Shown here one piece after another: positions 36,010 through 62,081 of a stretch of DNA of 64,000 bases; position 1 is the first letter of the stretch, and each line of letters starts with the position of its first letter. The notes below the pieces were generated by a model. It was not told the DNA's origin and searched no databases. It saw only the letters and a program-made list of their open reading frames with translations. The position numbers and the translations under genes are program-made. Origin of the DNA: Arcuatula senhousia. Its lineage: Eukaryota > Mollusca > Bivalvia > Mytilida > Mytilidae. Location of the stretch: NCBI GenBank assembly GCA_963971305.1, contig OZ020307.1:61997702-62061701 (forward strand), written 5' to 3'.

Positions 36010-38166
36010 AAGTTTTTTGACAGTTTTTACCAGTTCTGTTATTTGGCTGTTTTGTGTCAGTTCTGTTATCTGGCTGTTTTGTGACAGTTCTGTTATTTGG
36101 CTGTTTTGTGTCAATTCCGTTATCTGGCTGTTTTGTGACAGTTCCGTTATCTGGCTGTTTTGTGACAGGTCCGTTATCTGGCTGTTTTGTGACAGTTCTG
36201 TTATTTGACTGTTTTGTGTCAGTTCCGTTATCTGTCTGTTTTGTGACAGTTCTGTTATATTGCTGTTTTGTGTCAGTTACGTTATCTGGCTGTTTTGTGT
36301 CAGTTCCGTTATCTGGCTGTTTTGTGTCAGTTCCGTCTTCTGGCTGTTTTGTGATAGTTCTGTTATTTGACTGTTTTGTGTCAGTTCCGTTATTTGACTG
36401 TTTTGTGTCAGTTCCGTTATCTGTCTGTTTTTTGACAGTTCTGTTATATGGCTGTTTTGTGTCAGTTTCGGTATCTGGCTGTTTTGTGTCAGTTCCGTTA
36501 TCTGGCTGTTTTGTGTCAGTTCTGTTATCTGGCTGTTGTGTGTCAGTTCCGTTATCTGTCTGTTTTGTGACAGTTCTGTTATATTGCTGTTTTGTGTCAG
36601 TTTTGTTAAATGGCTGTTTTGTGTCAGTTCCGTTATCTGGCTGTTTTGTGTCAGTTCCGTCTTCTGGCTGTTTTGTGATAGTTCTGTTATTTGACTGTTT
36701 TGTGTCAGTTCCGTTATTTGACTGTTTTGTGTCAGTTCCGTTATCTGTCTGTTTTTTGACAGTTCTGTTATATGGCTGTTTTGTGTCAGTTCTGTTATAT
36801 GGCTGTTTTATGTCAGTTCCGTTATCTGGCTGTTTTGTGTCAGTTCTGTTATTTGACTGTTTTGTGTCAGTTCCATTATCTGGCTGTTTTGTGACAGTTC
36901 TGTTATTTGACTGTTTTGTGTCAGTTCCGTTATCTGTCTGTTTTGTGACAGTTCTGTTATATGGCTGTTTTGTGTCAGTTCTGTTATATGGCTGTTTTGT
37001 GTCAGTTCCGTTATCTGGCTGTTTTGTGTCAGTTCCGTTATCTGGCTGTTTTGTGTCAGTTCTGTTATCTGGCATGTTGTGTCAGTTCTGTTATCTGGCT
37101 GCTTTGTGTCAGTTCCGTTATCTGGCTGTTTTGTGACAGTTCTGTTATTTGACTGTCTTGTGTCAGTTCCGTTATCTGGCTGTTTTGTGTCAGTTCCGTT
37201 ATCTGGCTGTTTTGTGTCAGTTTTGTTATCTGGCATGTTGTGTCAGTTCTGTTATCTGGCTGTTTTGTGTCAGTTCCGTTATCTGGCTGTTTTGTGACAG
37301 TTTTGTTATTTGACTGTCTTGTGTCAGTTCCGTTATCTGGCTGTTTTGTGTCAGTTCCGTTATCTGGCTGTTTTGTGTCAGTTTTGTTATCTGGCATGTT
37401 GTGTCAGTTCTGTTATCTGGCTGTTTTGTGTCAGTTCCGTTATCTGGCTGTTTTGTGACAGTTTTGTTATTTGACTGTCTTGTGTCAGTTCCGTTATCTG
37501 GCTGTTTTGTGACAGTTCTGTTATATGGCTGTTTTGTGTCAGTTCTGTTATATGGCTTTTTTATGTCAGTTCCGTTATCTGTCTGTTTTGTGTCAGTTCC
37601 GTTATCTGGCTGTTTTGTGACAGTTTTGTTATTTGACTGTTTTGTGTCAGTTCCGTTATCTGGCTGTTTTGTGACAGTTCTGTTATTTGACTGTTTTGTG
37701 TCAGTTCCGTTATCTGTCTGTTTTGTGACAGTTCTGTTATATGGCTGTTTTGTGTCAGTTCTGTTATAGGGCTGTTTTGTGTCAGTTCTGTTATATGGCT
37801 GTTTTGTGTCAGTTACGTTATATGGCTGTTTTGTATCAGTTCTGTAATCTGGCTGTTTTGTGTCAGTTCTGTTATTTGACTGTTTTGTGTCAGTTCCGTT
37901 ATCTGGCTGTTTTGTGACAATTCTGTTATTTGACTGTTTTGTGTCAGTTCCGTTATCTGTCTGTTTAGTGACAGTTCTGTTATATGGCTGTTTTGTGTCA
38001 GTTTCGGTATCTGGCTGTTTTGTGTCAGTTCTGTTATCTGGCTGTTGTGTCAGATCTGTTATCTGGCTGTTTTGTGACAGTTCTGTTATTTGACTGTTTT
38101 GTGTCAGTTCCGTTATCTGGCTGTTTTGAGTCATTTCTGTGTTTTGGCTGTTTTGTCTCAATTGTG
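36010..38166 (+). repeat. 27-bp minisatellite, about 80 units, with 161-bp higher-order repeat
   Basis: Unit of 27 bp around 'cagttccgttatctggctgt' plus 'tttgtgt'; variants are 'ttatttgactg', 'ttatatggctg' and 'gtgacagttctg'. A 26-bp variant containing 'ggcatgttgtgtcag' recurs every 161 bp (near 37075, 37236 and 37397), which equals six units minus one base: a higher-order repeat. Because 27 is a multiple of 3, long frames stay open on both strands (9-residue repeats such as TDTKQPDNR on the minus strand) until a 26-bp unit shifts them. I regard these frames as by-products. Confidence 0.95.
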
Positions 38167-38236
38167 TAGTTTTGGTTATACTGTTATATGCTCTTCATAT
38201 TCATACAGTGTTTGGCATTTTCAATATTTTGGTAGA

Positions 38237-38280
38237 GCGCCTCTGATGAGTCTTGAATAGACGAAACGCGCGTCAGGCGT
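38237..38280 (+). ncRNA. Hammerhead ribozyme, type I, intact core
   Basis: GCGCCT (38237-38242) pairs with AGGCGT (38275-38280) as stem I; CTGATGA (38243-38249) and GAAA (38263-38266) are the invariant core; GTCT/AGAC (38250-38253, 38259-38262) form stem II with loop TGAAT; stem III is the palindrome ACGCGCGT; the cleavage triplet GTC ends at 38274. Stem III is too short to be stable alone, so a dimeric form is expected, as known for newt and metazoan retrozyme hammerheads. Confidence 0.9.
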
Positions 38281-38594
38281 AGCAAAATTTATTGTCTGGA
38301 ACTTTGTTGTCATTTGTATTTCGAACACACGTGAAGGTTAGCACTGCTGGTGGAGTTTAAATTCCCCGAGGTTAGCCCGCTCCGGCACCAACACTTTTGA
38401 GTTGGAGAATACATCAAAGCTTTAAATTATCCGTCTAAATTTCAAAATTGTCTAAACCCTAAGGTTCTTCCTACCCCAGACATAGGTTGAATATCTTAGT
38501 AATAATTTGGTTCCCCAGTTTGGTAGTTTTGGTTATACTGTTATATGCTCTTCATATTCATACAGTGTTTGGCATTTTCAATATTTTTGGTAGA

Positions 38595-38638
38595 GCGCCT
38601 CTGATAAGTCTTGAATAGACGAAACGCGCGTCAGGCGT
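38595..38638 (+). ncRNA. Hammerhead ribozyme copy with mutated core (predicted inactive)
   Basis: Identical to the upstream motif except CTGATAA in place of CTGATGA: the G at core position 8 is A (38606). G8 is the general acid of hammerhead catalysis, so this copy should not self-cleave efficiently. Stems I, II and III are otherwise unchanged; predicted site after 38632. Confidence 0.85.
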
Positions 38639-38680
38639 AGCAAAATTTATTGTCTGGAACTTTGTTGTCATTTGTATTTC

Positions 38681-38890
38681 TATTGTTTGGCTGTTTTGTG
38701 TCAGTTCTGTTATTTGGCTGTTTTGTATCAGTTCTATTATCTGTCTGTTTTGTGACAGTTCTGTTATTAGGCTGTTTTGTGTCAGTTCTGTTATCTGGCT
38801 GTTTTGTTTTAGTTCTATTATTAGGCTGTTTTGTGTCAGTTCTGTTATTTGGCAGTTTTGTGTCAGTTCTGTTATTTGGCTGTTTCAACC
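38681..38890 (+). repeat. 27-bp minisatellite, continuation after the retrozyme
   Basis: About eight units ('cagttctgttatttggctgt' with 'tttgtgt'), including variants with 'ttattaggctg', until about 38886. Confidence 0.9.
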
Positions 38891-39628
38891 TGGAGCGTTC
38901 TGTTATTAGACTGCTTTTGTACGTCACATCTGATATCTTTTGGTTTGGTTCTTCGACTGAAATTTGATTGTTTCAGTTAAATACCAGTTCTGTTATTTGA
39001 CTTATGTAATTTCTGTTCACTGTTGATACCAGTTCCGTTAAATGACTAATTGTTAACCAGAGCGTCTCTTTTATTTATTTCATTATCAGTTCTTTTTAAC
39101 TGTTCTGTTATTTGACTGTTTTAATAAGTTCTGTTATTTGACAGTTTTGACAAGTTCTGTCATTTGACTGCTCTTGGTAGTTTGTTATTTGACTGTTTTT
39201 GATATACATTGTAGTATATGTTTGACTAGTCTTTAATGCTGTTATTTGACTGTTTTTTTTTCCTGTTTGTAATTTGATGCTTTTGTAAGTTTTGCTACTT
39301 AATTGTTGCTATTTGTTCTGCTATTTGACTGTTGTAACCTGTTCAAGTTGTTATTTGACATTTTTTACCCGTTCTACCGGATGTTTGACTTTTGTTACCT
39401 GTTTTAGATTTTTTACATCCGTTCTAGATGCTCTTTTCCTGTAATTACCTGTAATTGCTTTTATTTGACTGTTCGTATCCGTTTTAGATTCTTTTATTGT
39501 TGTTATCCGTTCTAGATATTACTTGCATGTAGTTACCTGTCTTTGCTTTTAATTGATTGCTGTTATCAGTTCTGTTATTTGACTTGTTTTAATTTTTCCG
39601 TTATTTGGCTGTTAGGCCAGTTCTTTTA

Positions 39629-40230
39629 AGGGGGCTTTCCATGGTATCTTTAAACTTGCAAGTGTAAAACTTATATGTCTAAAACATGCATGTTTCTCCT
39701 GTTTTCACGACATGTCTAAAACATGCACAACTCGGTATGTTCTTGCAATTTCTATCAATACAACAACAAAAAAGCAAGATGGAAAAAGAAATTGTAGTAT
39801 ATGTATGCATATTAATGATAAGCAGTTAATTAAAGCATTAAAAAAATAGAAGGATATATGTGAAAATTGAATACGCCCATAGCTTAAGAGGAGAAACCAA
39901 CATAGGGCCCTTCACGCGGTAATGCAAGAATACAAGGAAGAAAAACAGACATTTTTATAGAATGGATGGATTCGTCAGAATCTAAACAATTTTTGTCAAA
40001 AATACTACCTTTTATCCAAAGACATGGTTGATGGTAGTAACAACCTATAACCTATAACCTGGATTCTGATTGGTTAAACCCCCATGTTTTGACATGCATA
40101 ATAGAGCAAGTCTTATTCCCCAAGTCAACTCGCATGTTTCTTAATTCTTTGACTTAACAAGGTTTCCACTTCATGTGTTGACATACAAGTCGAAACATGC
40201 ATGTTAAAAACATGCCGTGGAAAGCCCCCT
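39629..40230. mobile_element. 602-bp MITE with TTA target-site duplication (PIF/Harbinger-like)
   Basis: Terminal inverted repeats AGGGGGCTTTCCATGG / CCGTGGAAAGCCCCCT; flanking TTA on both sides (39626-39628 and 40231-40233). Joining the flanks gives 'cagttcttttatttgactg', a normal minisatellite unit, so insertion was precise. A 3-bp TTA target is typical of PIF/Harbinger elements. No transposase frame inside. 'acatgcatgt' palindromes lie near both ends. Confidence 0.85.
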
Positions 40231-40447
40231 TTATTTGACTGTTTTGTTATTTGATAGTTTTCATCAATTAGTTCTGTCATTTAAAGGCTGTTTCACCAGT
40301 TCTGTTATTTGACTCATGTTACTATTTTTTAAAGTTCCGCTACTTTACCCATCTTAGGTGTTGCATGTATTTGACTGTTGTTACCGTTATTATTATTATT
40401 GGATTGCAGTAACCAATGTAAGCAGTTTATTTGACTGTTGTTATCAG

Positions 40448-40575
40448 GCCCAAGTTTCATAAAACATCTCAAATTTAAGATTTCCTCAAATCTGTCCTCA
40501 ACTCAAATATTTACCAATGAAATTGCAAGAAATCTCAGTTGAGGAAGGATTTGAGGAAATCTCAAAGGAGTAGGG
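40448..40575. repeat. Fold-back sequence of 'gatttcctcaaat' motifs
   Basis: 'aagatttcctcaaatctgtcc' is partly complementary to 'ggatttgaggaaatctc' further on. Possibly the end of a further small inverted-repeat element. Confidence 0.5.
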
Positions 40576-40643
40576 GCATTAAAGCCCTTATTTGGCCCAA
40601 AAATTTGGACACACTTTAGAACATTTGTCACAATAGAAACTAT

Positions 40644-40815
40644 GGTGCTTATATAATAGCTAAGATAGAGTTAATATTTCCAAAAGGATTTTTTGGCATA
40701 AATAGTTTGGCTGAGGCATAGCAGATCCAGGTGCTTATATAATAGCTAAGATAGAGTTAATATTTCCAAAAGGATTTTTTGGCATAAATAGTTTGGCTGA
40801 GGCATAGCAGATCCA
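40644..40815 (+). repeat. Perfect 86-bp tandem duplication
   Basis: 40644-40729 and 40730-40815 are the same sequence (begin 'ggtgcttatataatagct', end 'gcatagcagatcca'). Non-coding; recent. Confidence 0.95.
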
Positions 40816-41935
40816 CACGTCGCTGCAGACCTATTATATAGGTATAGTCACGACGTTAAACTCCCCAGTCAGTCATAGCAGATCCTCAAACTTCGGTCAA
40901 ATAACAAAACTGGTCGTTTATGATGTATTTTAACACATTTAGAGGTAGTATTTGCTTGAATCAAAAGGGTCCACACCCATGTTCAAAAAAGATATTTTCA
41001 GAAAAGATGCATAATAATCAGACACATGCTCAGTTAAAATAATTTGTTTGAACATGAGTGTGCTCACTATCTACCAAAACAAAATATGTGTCAAAAAGGC
41101 CAGAAAATCACATTTTCAAGCGTTTTAGCCAATTTTGATCTCCGTTCTCTGTTTTCTAAATGACTGATTAAGTAAGCACTGTTATTTTGCTGTGTTTGTC
41201 AATACAGTTATTTGACCAGTACTGTTGTAAAGTAACCATTATCAGTACTTTTATTTGCCTTCCATAAACACTATTGTTACTTGACTGTTATAACCCTTAA
41301 CTGTTATTTGACTGATATTAACAGTACTATTATTTGACCATTATTTCCAGGCATATTATTTGACTGCAATTCCGATTTATTACATGATTGTTATTCCCAC
41401 TTGTTATTTTACCGCTATTCCCTGCTGTTGTAACTGTTATCCTCAATTGTAATTTGACTGTTATTCCCAGTTATATTTCTGACTGATATTTCATTGTATG
41501 TTATTTTACTGTTTTTCACAGTTGTTATCGGACTGCTATTTTAACTAGTTATGGTCTTGACTGTAACTCCCAGTAGTATTTGACTGTTCTTCCCAGGCAT
41601 GTTATTTGACTGCTATTCAGATTTGTTATTTTATCTCTATTCCCAGTTGTTGTTTGACTGCTATTAGCATATACCAGTTATGTTAAATACCGTTATTTAT
41701 TACCCAATGTTTCTTGACTGCTATTCCATGTACTATTATTTAACTTCTTTTACATACATCAGTTATGTTAATTTGTTTATTTTTCAAATTTTTTCAATTT
41801 TTTTAATGTTTTTTTTTTAATTGCAATTCCAAGTTCTGCTATTGATGGATATTCTTAGTACTATTAATTACTAGTATTGGTAAAAAACTGTTTTTGACAA
41901 CTATTCACAATACAGCCATTTTACTGTTATTTAAC

Positions 41936-43043
41936 AAGAGGATCCCAAGAGCCTGAATCGCTCGCCTGGTCTTGATGTCAACCCTATAAAGAACTTTGTA
42001 GAGCTAAATAAGCTGAACATTTAAGCAAGCAATAGCTTTCCTCTTTCAGCAATAGTTTTCATTGAGTAGGCCAAAAACGTGCAAAATGATATTTTAAGGG
42101 TCGTCTGGACACTTTGACTCTTTAGAGACTTTTGTTAAGAGCTTAATCGATGAACTGAACATTTAAGCAAGCAACCACTTTTCTTTATCTTCTATAGTTA
42201 AACATGTTAATTTAGGGGCTGTAATACCTATAAGGGGTCATCTGACAACTTCAACCCTATGAATGCTTTTGTAGAGCTAAATGAGCTGAAAATTTAAGCA
42301 AGCAACAGCTTTTCTCTATCTGCTAAAGACCAAAAACACTATTTAACGCCTTTAAGGGGCTGTAACCCCTATAAGGGGTCAACTGACAACTTCAACCCTA
42401 CGAAAACTTTTGTAGAGCTAAATGAGCTGAACGTTTAAGCAAGCAACAGCTTCACTCTATCTGCAATAGATTTCATTCTATAGGCCAAAAACACTTTTTT
42501 TCGCCTTTAAGGGGCTGTAACCCCTATAAGGGGTCATCTGACAACTTCAACCCTATGGAGACGTTTGTAGAGCTAAATGAGCTGAACATTTAAGCAAGCA
42601 ACAGCTTTTCTCTATCTGCAATAGTTTTCATTCTATAGGCCAAAAACACTTTTTTCGCCTTTAAGGGGCTGTTACCCCTATAAGGGGTCATCTGACAACT
42701 TCGACCAAATGGAGACTTTTGTAGAACTTTTGATGCTGAAGCAGTAGGGTGGCATCAGATTTCATCTATCTCTTATACTTTTTGATTTACAAGCCAAAAA
42801 CAGTAGTCTGACCCCCCCTGGTCATGTTTTTTGGCGGATCAAATATCGAAACACAAGTTTCGTGCAGGACACCCTAAGGATCATTCATACCAAGTTTCAT
42901 TAAATTCTGTTCAGTATTTTCAGAGGAGAAGATTTTTGAAAATTGTTAACAGACGACGACAGACGACAGACTACGACAGACGACGACGGACGCCAAGTGA
43001 TGGCAATAGCTCACATGGACCTTCGGTTCAGGTGAGCTAAAAA
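41936..43043 (+). mobile_element. Family A dispersed element, copy A4
   Basis: Left end AAGAGGATCCCAAGAGCCT (5' hairpin arm mutated), TCGCTCGCCTGG; five ~160-bp modules ('gagctaaatgagctgaac', 'aagcaagcaacagctt', 'ggggtcatctgacaactt'); ACGACAGACG microsatellite; 3' hairpin AGCTCACATGGACC-TTC-GGTTCAGGTGAGCT then AAAAA. Confidence 0.88.
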
Positions 43044-43280
43044 GTTATTCACATAATATTTTGTTTATTTAAAGAAAGTTGTTTGTTTTTCCTATGGTAA
43101 CAATTTGATTGTTGTATACAATATTTGACTGTTGTATCATATCATTAGATTTTGATATCTGTATTGCTGCTTATAGCAAAAATGAAATTTATTATTAGTG
43201 ACTGCTTTTCTATCAATTGTAAATTTATACAATTGCATAACGTGTAGAACTTTAATTGAAGATATTGCAACACAAGAAAC

Positions 43281-44720
43281 AAGAGGCTCCCAGGAGCCTG
43301 AATCGCTCACCTGACATATGTGCCTGAAGTAAAGGTTATTAGGCAAAATCTATTTGACGTTGAAAGGGTCATAAGATTAATAAGGGGGTCATCTGACAAT
43401 ATGGTGGATATTAAGGTGCTGATCACTTTTGTTCTCAATCAAAATCTAAAAATCTGTCACACTTTTTGAGTTATTTGCAAAAAAAATGCAGTTTAACCTA
43501 ATGTTCTATTTTTAGCCACAGTGGCAATGTTTTACAACCAATCAAAAATCCCCACAACAGTTTTATACACCTAATAATAATAAACAATAATACCAAGTTT
43601 GGTTCTGATTGGACTTAAAGTGTCAGAGGAGTTAACATTTTCAATATAATGAGGAAATGCAGTTAAATTCTCAATTTTGAAGTTCCGAGGGCAATAACTC
43701 ATCAAAGGAAAGGTCCTACAACGTTGACCCTGTTACATATTTTGTAGGTCTTGATGCGCTTAACAATATGCAATTTAAATTTCTCAAATATCTTGTATAG
43801 TTTTCAAGATATTGAGCTAAACAGGTGCGAAATTTGCAAAAAATCCACAAAAAGGGCAATAACTCCTACATGGGTTGTTGGATTTTCTTAAAAATTTCAG
43901 AGCTGGTAGATCTTGAGGTGCTGATCACTTTTGGTCCCAATCAAAATTTTGAAATCTGTCAACGTTTTAGAGTTATTTGCAAAAAACAGCCATTTACCCC
44001 TATGTTCTATTTTTAGCCACAGCGGCCATGTTTTACGACCAATCAAAAATCCCCACATCAGTTCTATACACCTAATGCTAATAAACAACTATACCAAGTT
44101 TGGTTCCATTTGAACTTAAAGTGTCAGAGGAGTTAACGTTTTCAATTTAATGAGGAAATGCTGTTAAAATGCTAAATTTTGACGTTCTAAGGGCAATAAC
44201 TCCTAAAAGGAATGGTCCTACAACGTTGACCCTATTACATATTTTGTAGATCTTATTGTGCTTAACAATATGCAATTTAAATTTCTAAAATATCTAGTAT
44301 AGTTTTCAAGATATTGAGCTAAACAAGTGCAAAATTTGCAAAAAATCCACAAAAAGGGCAATAACTCCTACATGGGTTGTTGGATTTTCTTCAAAATTTC
44401 AGGGTAGGTAGATCTTGAGGTGCTGATCACTGTTACCCTATGCCAGAATTTTGATATCTGTAGCCGTTTTAGAGTTATTTGCAAAAAACTGCATTCTACC
44501 CCTATGTTCTATTTTAGCCATGGCGGCCATGTTTTACGACGAATCAAAAATCCCCATATCAGTTCTAAGCACCGAATGCTAATGAACAACCATACCAAGT
44601 TTGGTTGCAATTGGACTTATGGTGTCAGAGGAGTTAACGTTTGAAAAAGTTTACGGACGGACGACGGACGCCAAGTGACGCCAATAGCTCACATGACCCT
44701 TCGGGTCAGGTGAGCTAAAA
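43281..44720 (+). mobile_element. Family A dispersed element, copy A5
   Basis: Left end AAGAGGCTCCCAGGAGCCT (hairpin AGGCTC-CCAG-GAGCCT), TCGCTCACCTGA; ~430-bp modules of the 'agggcaataactcctacatg' type; 'acggacggacgacggacgcc'; hairpin AGCTCACATGACCC-TTC-GGGTCAGGTGAGCT; AAAAAA. Closely matches A7 at 53704. Confidence 0.9.
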
Positions 44721-44729
44721 AATTGGAAA

Positions 44730-44925
44730 ACAACAACCAGAAATCACTCAATAGGTAGTAGAAAAGGAACAGACCTAAATTCCACAATATGGTACTCAAT
44801 GCTGATGCTCCATACCAAACACACTGTTATAAATAGTTCCTGTCAAAACTGTTATAAACAGTACAACTGACCACCATCATTATTTAAAACCCAGATGTTC
44901 ACACTGTAAAATCCTTGTAAATTTT
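44730..44925 (+). mobile_element. Decayed family C fragment
   Basis: 'aggtagtagaaaaggaacag', 'gctgatgctccataccaaac' and a damaged 3' hairpin ('aacccagatgttcac', 'gtaaaatcc') match family C in order. Confidence 0.5.
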
Positions 44926-46264
44926 AACTAAGGTCTAAGCAAAAGGACACTTTAAATGCTGAAAAAATATCCTGCTGATGAATGTTGGAAATTAAGGACT
45001 TGAAAGTACTTGAAATTCAATGGAGGTCTTTAAAACTCCTTAAAAACTTTAATTTTTTTCAATTTTTCTAATAATTTATGTTGTGGTGACCTAACTGGAA
45101 AGCAGATTTAAAGATGTTTATAAGAAGGTTGATGAAATACTTAGGAAACCAATTAATACTAGCTAAAATTTGTGTTGGTATGCCAACAAACAAGTCACCC
45201 AAAATTGCCTTGGATAGTATTTCCTTCAATTCAGAACAAGAAAATATGCCTATAAATCAAATTTCATTGAAATCAGACATGTTTCCATTTTAACTGGAAG
45301 GGAATGTAGTAAAATGGCGACCACTTAAAAACTGGAAGTCAGATCAAAGTTTTGATTACATCATTAAACTCCGCATACTTGATTTACCCAGACAACCCAT
45401 TTTGTGACAATCCAACAAACTTTCATTTTTTGTCTATTTTTAGTAACCGCTGCCATTTTGAAAATTCTGAAAACTTCCTGCACAACTTCAGATGGAGGTT
45501 TTCAGTTATGCCAAATTTGGTTAAGCTCACTCAAAGTCCATAGAAGTTGTTTTCTGACAAGTTCATGGTCAAAAGGAAGAATTTTAAGAAAATGGATACA
45601 AACAATAAGTCACCAAAACTTTATTTCTGGCGACTTAATAAAGAAGGTTAGCTCTCTTCCAACAATGTACAATAACATAAATTTCATAACAACTCATATT
45701 CATATAAATTTACCATATCAGTTGATTACTGTTTCTTGAAAAAAATAAAAATATGTCCTTTACTTTAAAGTCCATGCTTTTGTGGTAAAAAATATGTATG
45801 AACTCTTCTTATACTTCTGAAGCACCTGGATTAATTTTTTTTTTATATAGGTTTGCATTATGACTTCAGATAAGTTGAGTCTTGTGTTTTATCATAGTGT
45901 GATTGTCTTCAATACCTCATTGTTTTTCTTTATCTAATCTTTTTCTTTTAACTTTGGGAATGCCCTTTAGTTTTTCTTGCCTTTGTGTAACTGAGATATA
46001 GGGTAATAAAAGATAATCAATTTGTTTTAGTTGAAACTCATCCTCAAATAAAAAACAATTTGCACTTTTTGAGGTTTTTCTTTTTTTCATAAGAATATTG
46101 CATTCTACATACAATTTAAAAGATGATTCAAAGATCCTATTTCACAAAACAATAAAATGCATTTAAAATGGATTAAATCTGATGTAAAGGTTCTTGTCTC
46201 AGAGCAATGTGACAACATAAATCTTGTCGCAGATCTAGTCCAAACTGACATGGACATTCTCTTC
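44926..46264. other. DDX46 3' flank; no other gene seen
   Basis: AT-rich sequence that on the minus strand follows the DDX46 stop codon and should hold its 3' UTR. No poly(A) signal could be assigned with confidence. Confidence 0.4.
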
Positions 46265-61844
<15,580 letters not shown>

Positions 61845-62081
61845 TCAAGGTTAGAATAACTCATAATTAGCTTTTAAACCTTTGAACCCTACTCTTAAAA
61901 TTGTTCAAAAACATTAGAACAAGATGATAGATCACTAACCTTTCAATTCATTGCCTTATCATTGATTGTGCACAATTCCTAAATGTAGATATAAAGTTAA
62001 TCAAAAAATTTATCCAATGATTACAACATGAAATCATCCCAGTAAAAAAAACAAACCTTTGTAATAGTTTCAAAACAATAA

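Larger units (their letters stand above)
38167..38680 (+). mobile_element. Hammerhead retrozyme, ~1.43-mer, inserted in the minisatellite
   Basis: The segment 38167-38322 repeats at 38525-38680 (offset 358 bp) in the same orientation. Each copy holds a hammerhead motif, so one full unit runs from predicted cleavage site to cleavage site, 38275-38632 (358 nt). Minisatellite sequence flanks both sides, so this is an insertion. A possible short target-site match (ATTGT) lies at both edges. Known biology: animal retrozymes are non-autonomous retroelements amplified via circular RNAs cut by hammerhead ribozymes. A single diverged unit lies at 7925-8206 on the minus strand. Confidence 0.85.
38891..41935 (+). 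repeat. Decayed minisatellite field with insertions
   Basis: Scattered, irregular 'gttatttgactgtt' and 'agttctgttatttgac' motifs continue for about 3 kb at decreasing density, interrupted by a MITE (39629-40230), a fold-back segment (40448-40575) and an 86-bp duplication (40644-40815). Reads as an old, eroded part of the 27-bp array. No gene seen. Confidence 0.7.

Noticed and set aside
36008..38161. Long open frames (up to 360 codons) on both strands of the minisatellite
   Set aside because: They follow from a 27-bp unit without stop codons in several frames; they break at each 26-bp unit, exist on both strands and have no start, splice or domain support.
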